From Allobosea sp. (GTDB taxonomy: Bacteria > Pseudomonadota > Alphaproteobacteria > Rhizobiales > Beijerinckiaceae), in NCBI RefSeq assembly GCF_017308015.1, contig NZ_JAFKFW010000003.1, forward strand, positions 62,001 through 126,000: a DNA stretch of 64,000 nt, in the 5' to 3' direction. The notes under the pieces were generated by a model that did not search any database, was not told the DNA's origin, and saw nothing but the letters and a program-made list of their open reading frames with translations. Numbering within the stretch: position 1 is the first letter of the stretch; each line of letters begins with the position of its first letter. The position numbers and the translations under genes are program-made. Positions 25,641-34,686 of this stretch are shown one piece after another.

Positions 25641-26651
25641 TCAGCGATCGAACGCGATACCGAGATAAGTCCGGTCGTCGGTCCAGCTATCGGCGCCGGA
25701 GCCCTTCACGCTGGCATAGGGACCGATCTTGTCGGGGTCGATCCGCTCGACCTCGGCGAAGCTCGCCTCCCAGGCCGCGACCCCGAAAGCGTCCGGCTCG
25801 GCGAAATAACCGTCACTGAACAATTCGAGCCGCGCGACCTCGGCCGCGGGATAATCCGCCGTGAAGACGTGCCGCCCGGCGATGGCGAAGCCGTCGAGCA
25901 CGCCATAGCCGAGATCGCTCGTGGGGTGATTGGAGAAGGCGCGCTGGCCGCTGATGCCGCTATCGACGATCCGCTCGATCTCGGCCCGCGCGATTCCCGG
26001 CATCTCCTCGTCGCAGAGGCGCAGCACATGCGCCCTGATCGTGGCGCAGGCCTCGGCACCCAGGCCGGCCGGCGGTTCGCGCAAGCCGTTCCAGACAGCA
26101 TCGTCCGAGATCGCACGCTGAGGCAGCGGATCGGCCCGCATCCGGCCGAGATGCGCCCAGCATTCGCGCCGGATCAGCGCGGTCACCCGGTCGAGCGGCT
26201 TTTCCTCGATATGGCGGACCGTTCCGAGGGTTTTCCCGCCGAGCCGGATGCCGGAATCGCCGATCGAGACCAGTTGCAGCGCCGGGCCGTCGTGGTAGCC
26301 CAGCGCCAGCGTGCAGCCGATCCGGGCGGCGGGATCGGCCGACGCCTTGTCGAGCAGACCATGCGCCGCATAGCCCGCGCGCAACGCCTCGCCCAGAGCC
26401 TGGACAAGCCGGTGCACGCGCTCCGGCCCGCCACGGACACTCAGGTCCTCGGCCATGAGGAAGCGGGTGACCTCCGCCGAGACCAGGCTGGAAGCGTAGC
26501 GCCCGGCCCGCATGGGGCCGAAGCGGCGCCCGCTGCGGTCGGTCACCCCGTCGATCACGGCATAGCCGCGGCCGGGCAGGATGACGACGCTGTCCTCGTT
26601 CTCCTCAGGGCTGGCGAAGCGCTTGCCGAGGCTGAAGCATTCGATCTGCAT
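25641..26651 (-). CDS. PP2C-like protein phosphatase
   Basis: The 336-residue protein carries PP2C (PPM) features: N18-E19-D20 near the start, AVIDGVTD with D34-G35 for metal binding, a mid-protein SIGDSGIRLGG and the C-terminal DDRTYLGIAF. These residues hold the two-metal site of Ser/Thr phosphatases, so an active enzyme is plausible. It starts 29 bp after the stop of the ABC substrate-binding gene on the same strand, so the two probably share a transcript. A kinase partner is absent. Dephosphorylation of a transporter component or of the imported ligand are both possible; neither is shown. Confidence 0.83.
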   Translation of the reverse strand: MQIECFSLGKRFASPEENEDSVVILPGRGYAVIDGVTDRSGRRFGPMRAGRYASSLVSAEVTRFLMAEDLSVRGGPERVHRLVQALGEALRAGYAAHGLLDKASADPAARIGCTLALGYHDGPALQLVSIGDSGIRLGGKTLGTVRHIEEKPLDRVTALIRRECWAHLGRMRADPLPQRAISDDAVWNGLREPPAGLGAEACATIRAHVLRLCDEEMPGIARAEIERIVDSGISGQRAFSNHPTSDLGYGVLDGFAIAGRHVFTADYPAAEVARLELFSDGYFAEPDAFGVAAWEASFAEVERIDPDKIGPYASVKGSGADSWTDDRTYLGIAFDR

Positions 26652-26680
26652 GGTCGTCTTCGTATCCGGCCGTCAGCCCG

Positions 26681-27667
26681 TCAGTTGCCGGTCACCTGCC
26701 GCCATTTCTCGATCAATGCCTTGGTGCCGCCAAGCTCCTCGACGGACTTGAGCTTGACGAGCTTCAGTTCGGAGAGCGGCTTCACGTCGCCCGGAGCGGC
26801 GACGTCCTTGCGCACCGAGCGGCGGCCGGCCTCCTTGACCAAGGCCTCCTGCGTCTTCTTCGACAGGGCCCAGTCGATGAAGCGCTTCGCCGGCTCCGGA
26901 TTGGGCGCGCCCTTCAGCATCGCCACGCCATCGGGCGAGGTCGTGGTGCCGTCCTCGATATAGGAGATCTTCACCGGCGCGCCGCCCGCGACATACTCGA
27001 GCGCATTGTCCTCCAGCGTCAGGCCGAGCGGCGCCTCGCCATCGGCGACGAAGCGCGGGACCGCGCCGGAGCTGTCGGAGAAGACGAAGTTCTTGGCGAG
27101 CTTGCCGTAATTCTCCCAGCCCTTATCACCGCCGGCGGTGAGCACGGTCGTCATCTGCTGAAAGGCCGAGCCGGAATTGTCGACGCGGGCCGAGGCAACC
27201 TTGCCTTTCCATTTCGGATCGGAGAGCGCGGCCCAGGTCTTCGGAACATCGGCATCCTTGACCATGCGATTGTTGACCATCAGCACGTAGATGACGGTCG
27301 TATACGGCGTCCAGGCCGGGCTGCTGACGAAGCGCTCGTCGATGGCGGCCTGGTCCTTCGGCGCATAGGGCGTGAGCAGGTCGGCATTTTCGCCCAGCAG
27401 CGAACCGGTGACGCTCCAGATCACGTCGGCCTTCGGCGCGGCAGCCTCTGCGCGGGCGCGGCGGAACACGTCGCCGGAACCGAGCTGCACCACCTCGGCC
27501 TTGATCCCGGTCTCCGCCTCGAAGAGCGGGATCATCTTCTGGACGATCGAGGACTTGTGGGCGGTATAGAGCACGACCTTGTTGTCGGCTGCGACCGCTG
27601 CTCCCGCGAAGCCCAGGAGCCCCGCCGTCAGCAGGATGCGCCCGATCCAGATTTTGCGCGACGTCAT
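26681..27667 (-). CDS. ABC transporter periplasmic substrate-binding protein (Fe3+/phosphonate/sugar-phosphate type)
   Basis: The start at ATG 27667 gives 328 residues with a signal peptide (about 1-27, ending in AAVAA); the longer frame to 28045 crosses the divergent gene. The mature protein begins DNKVVLYTAHKSSIVQKM, as in FbpA/AfuA-like binding proteins, and contains YIEDGTTTSPDGVAMLKGA and an FIDWALS block. The Tyr-Tyr pair used by FbpA for Fe3+ is not seen at the expected region (ISYIEDG), which favours a phosphorylated ligand such as a phosphonate or sugar phosphate. That is inference. The ATPase and permease are encoded divergently 112 bp away. Confidence 0.85.
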   Translation of the reverse strand: MTSRKIWIGRILLTAGLLGFAGAAVAADNKVVLYTAHKSSIVQKMIPLFEAETGIKAEVVQLGSGDVFRRARAEAAAPKADVIWSVTGSLLGENADLLTPYAPKDQAAIDERFVSSPAWTPYTTVIYVLMVNNRMVKDADVPKTWAALSDPKWKGKVASARVDNSGSAFQQMTTVLTAGGDKGWENYGKLAKNFVFSDSSGAVPRFVADGEAPLGLTLEDNALEYVAGGAPVKISYIEDGTTTSPDGVAMLKGAPNPEPAKRFIDWALSKKTQEALVKEAGRRSVRKDVAAPGDVKPLSELKLVKLKSVEELGGTKALIEKWRQVTGN

Positions 27668-27778
27668 GATGTTCCCGTTCCTCTCCCAGAGCGTCGATCT
27701 CTGCCGACGATGATGAGGTATCTTGCCGTCCAATCGCGGCCATGCGCAACTAGGGGAGAGCGGAGATTCTTTGCCGGC

Positions 27779-28822
27779 ATGGCTTATTTGACTGTGGAAG
27801 GCGCGATCAAGCGCTACGGGGCCACGACGGCGCTGAACGGCGTCTCCTTCACCGTCGCACAGGGAGAGTTCTTCACGCTGCTCGGCCCGTCCGGCTGCGG
27901 CAAGACGACCTTGCTGCGCTCGATCGCGGGCTTCTCGCAACTGTCGGAGGGTAAGGTTTCGCTCGCCGGCACCGATCTGCTGGCGGTCCCGCCGCACAAG
28001 CGCGATATTGGCATGGTCTTCCAGGACTACGCGATCTTCCCGCATCTGACGGTCGCAGAGAACGTTGCCTTCGGCCTCAAGGCGCGCAAGGTCGCCGTGT
28101 CCGAGATTCGCGACCGCGTTGCCGAGGCGCTGGCGACCGTGCGCCTCTCGGCGCTCTCCGAGCGTTTGCCGGCGGCGCTTTCGGGCGGTCAGCAGCAGCG
28201 CATCGGCATCGCCCGGGCGATGGTGGTGAAGCCGCGCCTACTCCTCATGGACGAGCCGCTTTCCAATCTCGACGCCAAGCTCCGGCTCGACCTGCGCGAC
28301 GAGATCCGCGACATCCAGCGCACGATCGGAATCGCCGCGATCTACGTCACGCACGATCAGGAAGAGGCTCTCGCCATCTCCGACCGGATCTGCGTCATGG
28401 ATGGCGGCTCGATCGAACAGATCGGCACGCCGCAGCAGATCTATGGCCAGCCGGCGACGCGTTTCGTCGCCTCATTCGTCGGAACGATGAATCTGCTGTC
28501 GCCTACCGCCTTCGGCTTGCCGGACGTGCCGGGCGTGGCGCAATGGGCCCTGCGGCCCGAGCGCCTGCGCCTCGCCGAGGCGGGCGTGGCCGAGCCCGGA
28601 GCCGCGGGCTTCACCGGGCTCGTCGAACATTTCACCTATCTCGGCCGCGAAGCGCATCTCACGGTGCAGGCACAGGGGCATCGCCTCGTTGCCCAGATCG
28701 CAGCCCCTCCCGCTGATCTCGCCATCGAGGCCGGCCGTGAGATCAGGCTCGGCTTCGTCCGGGACGATCTGCACGCCTTCGATGCCGCGGGCCGGCGGGT
28801 CCGGACGGAGCTTTCGGCATGA
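27779..28822 (+). CDS. ABC importer ATP-binding protein (FbpC/PotA-type)
   Basis: This ATPase has 347 residues from ATG 27779, preceded by GGGGAGAGCGGAG. The earlier frame start at 27557 would reach into the binding-protein gene. It has Walker A GPSGCGKT (about 38-45), the Q-loop DYAIF, signature LSGGQQQR, Walker B LLLMDEPLSNLD, H-loop YVTHDQEEA, and a C-terminal TOBE domain (about 235-345). It overlaps the permease gene by ATGA. With the divergent binding protein this forms a complete importer. Confidence 0.93.
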   Translation: MAYLTVEGAIKRYGATTALNGVSFTVAQGEFFTLLGPSGCGKTTLLRSIAGFSQLSEGKVSLAGTDLLAVPPHKRDIGMVFQDYAIFPHLTVAENVAFGLKARKVAVSEIRDRVAEALATVRLSALSERLPAALSGGQQQRIGIARAMVVKPRLLLMDEPLSNLDAKLRLDLRDEIRDIQRTIGIAAIYVTHDQEEALAISDRICVMDGGSIEQIGTPQQIYGQPATRFVASFVGTMNLLSPTAFGLPDVPGVAQWALRPERLRLAEAGVAEPGAAGFTGLVEHFTYLGREAHLTVQAQGHRLVAQIAAPPADLAIEAGREIRLGFVRDDLHAFDAAGRRVRTELSA

Positions 28823-30492
28823 GCGCGGTCGTCGCTCCGGCCAGGCGCAGCGGCTGGCGCCCGGATTTCTGGACGCTCGTCGCAATCGGAGCCTGGGCGA
28901 TCCTGATCGTGCTGCTGCTGATCCCGCTCGGACTCGTGCTGGTCTCCAGCTTTCGCGACGAAAGCGGCCAGCTCACGCTGGCCAACTGGCAGCGGCTGTT
29001 CACCAGCACGCGCTACGTCAACGCGCTCGTCAATACGCTGATCGTCGGCTTCGGTGGGCTCGCGGGCGCGCTCCTGCTCGGCTCCGTCATGGCCTTCTGC
29101 ATGGCCCGCATCCGGATCGCGGGCGGACGCCTCATCTCGATGATGGCGATTCTGGCGCTGGTGTCGCCGCCCTTCATCGGCGCGTATTCCTGGATCGTTC
29201 TGTTCGGCTCGGGCGGCATCGTCCGGCAGACCCTGATGGGCTGGGGCATCTTCATGCCGCCGATCTACGGCGTCTGGGGCATCCTCATCGTCTTCGCCTT
29301 CAAGTTCTATCCTTACGTCTATCTGCTGACGTCCGGCGCGCTCTCCAATATCAATCGCTCGTTGGAGGAGGCTGCGGAGAATCTCGGGCTGACGCCGTTC
29401 CAGCGCGTGATGAAGATCTCCTTCCCGCTGGTCCTGCCGGCGCTCTCGGCCGGCGGCCTGCTCGCGCTGATCCACGCCATCGCCGATTTCGGCACGCCGC
29501 GCCTGCTCGGACGCGGCTTCAACGTGCTCGCGACCGAGGCCTATACCGCCTATTCCGCCGAGATCGGCTCCAATCTCGGCATGGCGACCACGCTGAGCCT
29601 CGTCCTGATCCTGATGTCGATGATCTTCGTCTTCATCCAGCGCTACATGTCGCGGCGCAACGTCTATCACAGCAACCTGATCAACCGGCCCGAGAAGATC
29701 CGTCTGCGCGGCTTCGCCAATGTCGCCGCCCATGCAGCGGTCTATTTCATCGCGCTGGGCGGCGCGATGCCGGCGATCATCGCCGCGATCTATTCGATCA
29801 GGAAGACGAACGGACCGGTCTTCCAACCCGGTTTCGGCCTTGAAAGCTATAGCCGCATCATCGCATCGCTCGGCGACGTCGTGCGCAACTCGCTCCTGTT
29901 CTCCGGCACTTCCGTGCTCCTGATCGTCGTCATCGGCACGCTGATCGGCTGCCTGGTGGCAAGGCGCAACACCGCCCACTCCTCGCTGCTCGATGCGACC
30001 CTGATGGTGCCCTATGTCATGCCGGGGATCGTCGTTGGCGTCGCCTTCATCGCGGCCTTCAACACGCCGCCGCTGGCGATGACCGGCACGGCGGCGATCA
30101 TCATCCTCTCGGTCTTCATCCGTCGTCTGCCCTATGCGGTACGTTCCTCGGCGGCGGCGCTGAGGCAGGTCGGGCCAAGCATGGAGGAAGCGGCGATCTC
30201 GCTCGGCTACAGCCCGGTCCAGGCCTTCCTGAAAGTCACCATCCCGCTGATCCTGCCCGGCATCGTCGCCGGCGCGATGCTCTCCTTCGTGACCGCCGTC
30301 AACGAGCTCTCCTCGTCGCTCGTGCTCTATGTCGGCGGGACGATCACGATGCCGGTCAAGATCTACATCGCGATCAATGACGGCGACTACGGCACGGCCG
30401 CCTCGCTCTCGACGATCCTGCTCGTGCTCAGCGGCACGGCCATCTACCTGGCTTTCCGCCTGCTCGGCCGCGACGAGCGCGCCCTGCTGTAG
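28819..30492 (+). CDS. ABC importer permease with two fused MetI-type domains
   Basis: The 557-residue protein has two homologous halves with twelve or so membrane segments. Each half has the EAA loop: ENLGLTPFQRVMKISFPLVL in the first half and AAISLGYSPVQAFLKVTIPL in the second. This fused layout is typical of FbpB-type iron and related importers, so one chain makes the whole pore. The start ATG lies inside the ATPase stop (ATGA). The transport class is clear, but the ligand is not. Confidence 0.92.
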   Translation: MSAVVAPARRSGWRPDFWTLVAIGAWAILIVLLLIPLGLVLVSSFRDESGQLTLANWQRLFTSTRYVNALVNTLIVGFGGLAGALLLGSVMAFCMARIRIAGGRLISMMAILALVSPPFIGAYSWIVLFGSGGIVRQTLMGWGIFMPPIYGVWGILIVFAFKFYPYVYLLTSGALSNINRSLEEAAENLGLTPFQRVMKISFPLVLPALSAGGLLALIHAIADFGTPRLLGRGFNVLATEAYTAYSAEIGSNLGMATTLSLVLILMSMIFVFIQRYMSRRNVYHSNLINRPEKIRLRGFANVAAHAAVYFIALGGAMPAIIAAIYSIRKTNGPVFQPGFGLESYSRIIASLGDVVRNSLLFSGTSVLLIVVIGTLIGCLVARRNTAHSSLLDATLMVPYVMPGIVVGVAFIAAFNTPPLAMTGTAAIIILSVFIRRLPYAVRSSAAALRQVGPSMEEAAISLGYSPVQAFLKVTIPLILPGIVAGAMLSFVTAVNELSSSLVLYVGGTITMPVKIYIAINDGDYGTAASLSTILLVLSGTAIYLAFRLLGRDERALL

Positions 30493-30623
30493 GGTGCGGC
30501 CCGCTGGATCGGCATCCATGCCGAAGGAAGGCAGGCGCCCCAACGGCTGACAAGAGACGGGATGAGCGCCTGTGATCGTCGGAATGCTTCCGGGACGGGA
30601 AGGCATTTCACGATGGAAACGAT

Positions 30624-30700
30624 GGCGAGCCCGGCAGGATTCGAACCTGCGACCAGCAGCTTAGAAGGCTGCTGCTCTATCCATCTGAGCTACGGGCCCG
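30624..30700 (-). tRNA. tRNA-Arg (anticodon TCT)
   Basis: Read leftward the sequence folds as a cloverleaf of 77 bases: acceptor GGGCCCG with CGGGCTC, D-arm, anticodon stem CAGCC/TTCTAAG with TCT at the anticodon, T-arm GGTTCGAATCC, and an encoded CCA end. The anticodon reads AGA and AGG codons, which are rare in this GC-rich genome. Confidence 0.95.
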
Positions 30701-30730
30701 AAAGCGAGGGCAGCCCCTCGCCTGTCGGCA

Positions 30731-31036
30731 TCAATGCGTCCACTGGCCGAGGCGCGTGAACTTGAAATTGTCGGAATAGGACAGCGTGCGGCGCTTGGCC
30801 TCGTTCGGCTGTTCGACACGATAGGCGATGCCGTTACGCGTGGCATAAGCGACGGCCTCGGCCTCGCTGTCGAACCAGAGCTTGAGCTGGCTCTTCATGT
30901 CCGAGGACGAGGTCCAGCCCATCAGCGGCTCGATCTGGCGCGGCGTCTCCGGCTCGTATTCGAGCAGCCAGCGCTCGGTCTTCGCCGTACCGGACTGCAT
31001 GGCCGTGCGGGCCGGGCGATAGATGCGTGCGGTCAT
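30731..31036 (-). CDS. NDUFS4-like accessory subunit of respiratory complex I
   Basis: The 101-residue protein matches the ETC complex I conserved-region family, the bacterial counterpart of mitochondrial NDUFS4 (18 kDa subunit). It starts MTARIYRPARTAMQSGTAKT and has the family core WLLEYEP, LMGWTSSSDM, LWFDSEAEAVAYATRNGI and FKFTRLGQWTH. It docks on the peripheral arm of NADH dehydrogenase at the cytoplasmic side. The gene is isolated from any nuo operon and lies between two tRNA genes on the same strand, as is usual in Alphaproteobacteria, where this subunit is encoded apart. Confidence 0.93.
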   Translation of the reverse strand: MTARIYRPARTAMQSGTAKTERWLLEYEPETPRQIEPLMGWTSSSDMKSQLKLWFDSEAEAVAYATRNGIAYRVEQPNEAKRRTLSYSDNFKFTRLGQWTH

Positions 31037-31105
31037 AAAAGCACTCTGCCGTCACCAAACCTGTGCAGTCCGCGACGCGAACCGCTTCATACGCGCCTGG
31101 AATGA

Positions 31106-31182
31106 TGGTCGGGGCACCAGGATTCGAACCTGGGACCCTCTGCTCCCAAAGCAGATGCGCTACCGGGCTGCGCTATACCCCG
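31106..31182 (-). tRNA. tRNA-Pro (anticodon TGG)
   Basis: Read leftward the cloverleaf has acceptor CGGGGTA with TGCCCCG, anticodon stem CTGCT/AGCAG with TGG in the loop TTTGGGA, T-arm GGTTCGAATCC and an encoded CCA end. It is on the same strand as the tRNA-Arg and the complex I subunit gene. Confidence 0.95.
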
Positions 31183-31289
31183 ACGAGACATTCCAAACGT
31201 TGCGGTTCGCTATCATGCCAGAGGCCGCGCCCGCAAGCGAAAGCCGATTGCGGGCCGCCTAGGCTGTGCAGCGATAGCCGTGGCGCCGC

Positions 31290-31772
31290 TCAGCGCTTGA
31301 ACAGGGCGTGCTCCACCTTGTCGCCGGCCTTGATGCCGAGCTGCTTGCTGACGCCGCCATTGATCTCCAGCACGGACAACACCGGTTCGCCCGAGGGAAT
31401 CGTGCGCGTCGAGAGCGGCTCGGTGCGCTCGGCGATACGCGCGATCGTGCCGTCCGCCCGGATAAACAGCATGTCGAGTGAGATATAGGTGTTCTGCATC
31501 CACATCGCCACCGGCTCGGTGGCGGCAAAATCGAACAGCATGCCGCGATCGGCCGGCATGTAGTTGCGGAACATCAGCCCTTTCGCCCGCTGATCCGGCG
31601 TGCGCATGACCTCGACCTGGAAGGCATGACGCGTGCCGCCACTGACGATCACCAGCGATTCGAGCCCGGCCCCCCCGGCAGCGGCCGGCTGGCCCTGCGC
31701 CTGCAGGCCGGCCGGCGCCAAGGCGATCAGCGCCAGCGCGACGGCGGCGAGAGCGGTTCTGAGGGCATGCAT
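31290..31772 (-). CDS. DUF192-family exported protein
   Basis: The start at ATG 31772 gives 160 residues with a signal peptide (about 1-25, MHALRTALAAVALALIALAP); the longer frame to 31901 is charged and lacks a signal. The mature part is the DUF192 fold: EVMRTPDQRAKGLMFRNYM, then FDFAATEPVAMWMQNTYISL, then ELNGGVSKQLGIKAGD-type text (here EINGGVSKQLGIKAGDKVEH). The family is common in bacteria and archaea and has no agreed function. It stands alone. Confidence 0.88.
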   Translation of the reverse strand: MHALRTALAAVALALIALAPAGLQAQGQPAAAGGAGLESLVIVSGGTRHAFQVEVMRTPDQRAKGLMFRNYMPADRGMLFDFAATEPVAMWMQNTYISLDMLFIRADGTIARIAERTEPLSTRTIPSGEPVLSVLEINGGVSKQLGIKAGDKVEHALFKR

Positions 31773-31976
31773 CGCTTTGGTCTCCGTGGCGGCTGTCGCC
31801 TCTTGCGCTCTAGAAGCGACCGATGGCAAATCTTCGGCAGATGGCCGCCTTCGCCGCCTTTCGGTCAAGCCTTTCGTCATCATATGAATGCGGGACGCCA
31901 CGCAGCACTGCCTGACGGCTTTCTTTCGTCATCCGCCTGCGGCAGTTTCGCCGGGCTATTGAATCAGGAGATATTC

Positions 31977-33815
31977 ATGATCGTTGCGCGCCCTCGTTGG
32001 ACGACGCATCTCGCCGGCACGGCCCTGGCGATTGTTCTGATGTCCCTGGCCTCCCCGGGCTGGGCTGCGGATTTCCAGCTCGACAATGTCAGGATCGATC
32101 TCGGCAAGCTCGTGATCAACGCGCCGAAGATCGCGATCAAGGGCTCGACACTGGAAAAGGACGCCTTCCTGGCACTGTTCACCGGCGCGGCTGCCAGCGA
32201 ATCGGCAGCGGGCCGGGCGGCACGCCTCAATGCGGCCGAGATCAGCGCGCCCGAACTGTCGCTGGTGCAGACGGTCGGCGACCAGAAGCAGACCACGACC
32301 TACCGCGACATCCGCCTCACCGATATCCGCGAAGGCAAGATCGGCCACGGCGAATCGGCGAGCGGCAGCATCACCGCTGACGGGTCAGCCACCGGCCCGA
32401 TGAAGGGGGAACTGAAGCGCACCGCCTTTGACGCCTTCGACCTGCGCCAGATCGCGCGCGTGCTGACCGAGAAGGCCGCCCCCGGCGCCAACGAGGCGAT
32501 GCTGCCGGTCATCGGCAATTTCGAGCAGGACGGCTACAGCCTCGACATGGGCAAGGCCGGCAGGATGTCGCTCGGTCGCACGACCGCGCGTGGCTTCGCC
32601 GCCAAGGTCGGCCCCGAACCGCTGCTGGACGTGATGTCCCGCCTCGCGGCGGCCAGCGAGGAGGTGGAGCGTAAACAGGGCGACAAGAAGCCCGCCGATG
32701 CCGACAAGTCTCCGGAGAAAACCGAAGCGGAACGGCAGCTCGGCCTCTCCGTGCTCGCACTCTTCGACATGTTCGAATACGGCAGCGGCGAGACGCGCGA
32801 CCTCGTCATGAATGTCAGCCCGCCGCCGAAGGCCGGCGCCAAGGCGGAAGCCGTCGACATGCGGATCGCCCGCATGGCCTTCGGCGAGAACACCCCAGCG
32901 AAATCCGGATTCGCCATGGAAGGCCTCCAGTTCCGCTCCGGCGAGGCCAAGGGCGGTGTCGATTCGATCGCCTATTCCGGCTTCGCCTTCGGCTCCGTCA
33001 TTCGCGAGTTGCGGGCCGCGCTGAACGAACCCGACAAGCCGATCGATCAAGTCGATTTCCGCCGCTTCATCCCGACGCTCGGCACGATCCGCCTCGCCGG
33101 CATCTCGATCGACGCACCGGCGATCATCACCGGCAAGGAGCCGGTCAAGATCTCGCTCGGCACCTTCGAGCTCAAGGCGGGCGAGCAGCTCAACGGCATC
33201 CCGACCAGCCTGGCGCTGACGATCGACAAGCTCGTCACCCCGGTTTCCGAAGCGACCGGCCATCCCGCCGCCAAGGACATGATCGCGATGGGCATCCGTA
33301 CGCTCGACCTGTCGGCGAAGCTCGACCTCGCCTGGGAAGCTGCGAAGAACGAGATCGCCATTCGCACGCTCTCCTTCGGCAGTGCCGGCCTCGCCCAGAT
33401 CGAGGCTTCCGGCACGCTCGGCAACGTCACCAAGGACCTGTTTGCCGGCGATCTTGCCCTCGCGCAGGTCGCCGCGCTCGGCGCCACCGCCCGCAACCTG
33501 CAGGTCAAGCTGCAGAATTTCGGGCTGGTCGAGAAGCTGATCGAGAACGAGGCGCGCAAATCCAAGCGCAAGGTCGATGACGTCCGCCAGCAGTTCACGA
33601 TGGTCGCGAGCCTTGGCCTCGCCGCGATCCTGGGCCCCTCCGACGGAGCCAAGAGCGTGGCTGCCGCCGCCTCCCGCTTTGTCGCCAAGCCCGGCACGCT
33701 GACGGTCCAGGCCAGCGCCAGATCGGCCACGGGCCTCGGTCTCGCTGATGTCATCACCATGACCGAACCGACGGAGATCTTCGAGAAGATCGACCTCAAG
33801 GCCACGGCGGAGTGA
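31977..33815 (+). CDS. Large exported protein of unknown function
   Basis: The start at ATG 31977 follows CAGGAG at 31966-31971; the longer frame to 31626 would overlap the DUF192 gene. The 612 residues begin with a signal peptide (about 1-30, ending in PGWAA). The mature part is beta-rich with repeated blocks of the kind [20 protein letters not shown], and a charged Lys/Glu stretch near 240-260 ([20 protein letters not shown]). I do not recognise the family. It is probably periplasmic or outer-membrane associated. The acetyltransferase gene follows within 10 bp, so the two may be one operon. Confidence 0.72.
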   Translation: MIVARPRWTTHLAGTALAIVLMSLASPGWAADFQLDNVRIDLGKLVINAPKIAIKGSTLEKDAFLALFTGAAASESAAGRAARLNAAEISAPELSLVQTVGDQKQTTTYRDIRLTDIREGKIGHGESASGSITADGSATGPMKGELKRTAFDAFDLRQIARVLTEKAAPGANEAMLPVIGNFEQDGYSLDMGKAGRMSLGRTTARGFAAKVGPEPLLDVMSRLAAASEEVERKQGDKKPADADKSPEKTEAERQLGLSVLALFDMFEYGSGETRDLVMNVSPPPKAGAKAEAVDMRIARMAFGENTPAKSGFAMEGLQFRSGEAKGGVDSIAYSGFAFGSVIRELRAALNEPDKPIDQVDFRRFIPTLGTIRLAGISIDAPAIITGKEPVKISLGTFELKAGEQLNGIPTSLALTIDKLVTPVSEATGHPAAKDMIAMGIRTLDLSAKLDLAWEAAKNEIAIRTLSFGSAGLAQIEASGTLGNVTKDLFAGDLALAQVAALGATARNLQVKLQNFGLVEKLIENEARKSKRKVDDVRQQFTMVASLGLAAILGPSDGAKSVAAAASRFVAKPGTLTVQASARSATGLGLADVITMTEPTEIFEKIDLKATAE

Positions 33816-33825
33816 GGTTGCTGCA

Positions 33826-34509
33826 TTGAGTTCGCCGCTTTTGCCCGCTCCGGACGCCGATTGGCGCCCGGGCGCCCTCGCCGTCTGGTGGGCCGGTCTT
33901 CCGACCGGCCCACGCAGCTTTCTGCGCCGCTGGTTCAATCCGCACAATCAGACCCGTCTCTATCTGGCCGCCCTGATGGCGCGCCGGCCCGGGCAGATCA
34001 CGGTCGGCGCCTATACCTATGGCCGCCCGAAGGTGCGCTTTGCGGTCAGCGGCTCGAATCTCTCGATCGGGCGCTACGGCTCCATCGCCGACGGCGTCGA
34101 GATCATGCTCGGCGGCAACCACCGGACCGATTGGGTAACGACGTATCCGTTCCCTGCCCTGCCCGGCCTCTGGCCCGAATCCGTGGGCCTCGACGGCAGC
34201 CATGTTTCGCGCGGCGACACCGTCATCGGCCATGACGTCTGGCTGGGCTCGCAGGCCCTGATCCTGTCCGGCGTCACCATCGGACATGGCGCGGTGGTGG
34301 CGGCGCGCGCCGTCGTGACCAGGGACGTGCCGCCCTATGCGATCGTCGCCGGCAACCCGGCCCGCGTCGTGCGTTACCGGATGAGCGAGGAACGCATCGC
34401 CGCGCTGTTGCGCAGCGAATGGTGGCTGCTGCCCGAAGCCCACGTCAGGCGGCTCATTCCGACGCTCTTGTCGGAACAGGTCGAGAAGCTGCCCGGCGCG
34501 GCGCAATAA
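33826..34509 (+). CDS. CatB-type O-acetyltransferase (left-handed beta-helix)
   Basis: This 227-residue protein, with TTG start at 33826, has hexapeptide repeats of the left-handed beta-helix ([59 protein letters not shown]) and ends the helix with [13 protein letters not shown]. The His in GGNHRTDW corresponds to the catalytic His of CatB/VatA xenobiotic acetyltransferases. The likely reaction is acetyl transfer from acetyl-CoA to a sugar, amino sugar or antibiotic. It starts 10 bp after the exported-protein stop. Confidence 0.9.
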   Translation: MSSPLLPAPDADWRPGALAVWWAGLPTGPRSFLRRWFNPHNQTRLYLAALMARRPGQITVGAYTYGRPKVRFAVSGSNLSIGRYGSIADGVEIMLGGNHRTDWVTTYPFPALPGLWPESVGLDGSHVSRGDTVIGHDVWLGSQALILSGVTIGHGAVVAARAVVTRDVPPYAIVAGNPARVVRYRMSEERIAALLRSEWWLLPEAHVRRLIPTLLSEQVEKLPGAAQ

Positions 34510-34589
34510 GCCAGCCGGGAAGACCGGTTGCCCCGCTCCGGCCCGCACACGCCCGCCGGCGGCGAAATGGCGACCTGGCTCGTTGTTTC

Positions 34590-34632
34590 AGCATCGGGCC
34601 GGAAAGTGGTTTCCACTTTCCGGCCCGATGCT
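34590..34632. repeat. Perfect 20-bp inverted repeat (GCATCGG family), copy 1
   Basis: Arms 34590-34609 and 34613-34632 pair perfectly with a three-base loop. The arm reads AGCATCGGGCCGGAAAGTGG. A related, less perfect copy is at 58741-58781. It lies in the 177-base gap before the methyltransferase gene and has no T-run. Confidence 0.8.
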
Positions 34633-34686
34633 CTAGAGGCTTCTGCCGAGGCTCCTCCCCCTACCGCAAGCCATCTGGACGGTTTC

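Noticed and set aside
28636..30606. Long minus-strand frame over the ABC permease
   Set aside because: Shadow of the permease gene; His/Asp/Gln-rich text typical of the reverse frame.
34528..34686. N-terminal extension of the methyltransferase
   Set aside because: It would translate a perfect inverted repeat; ATG 34687 fits better.
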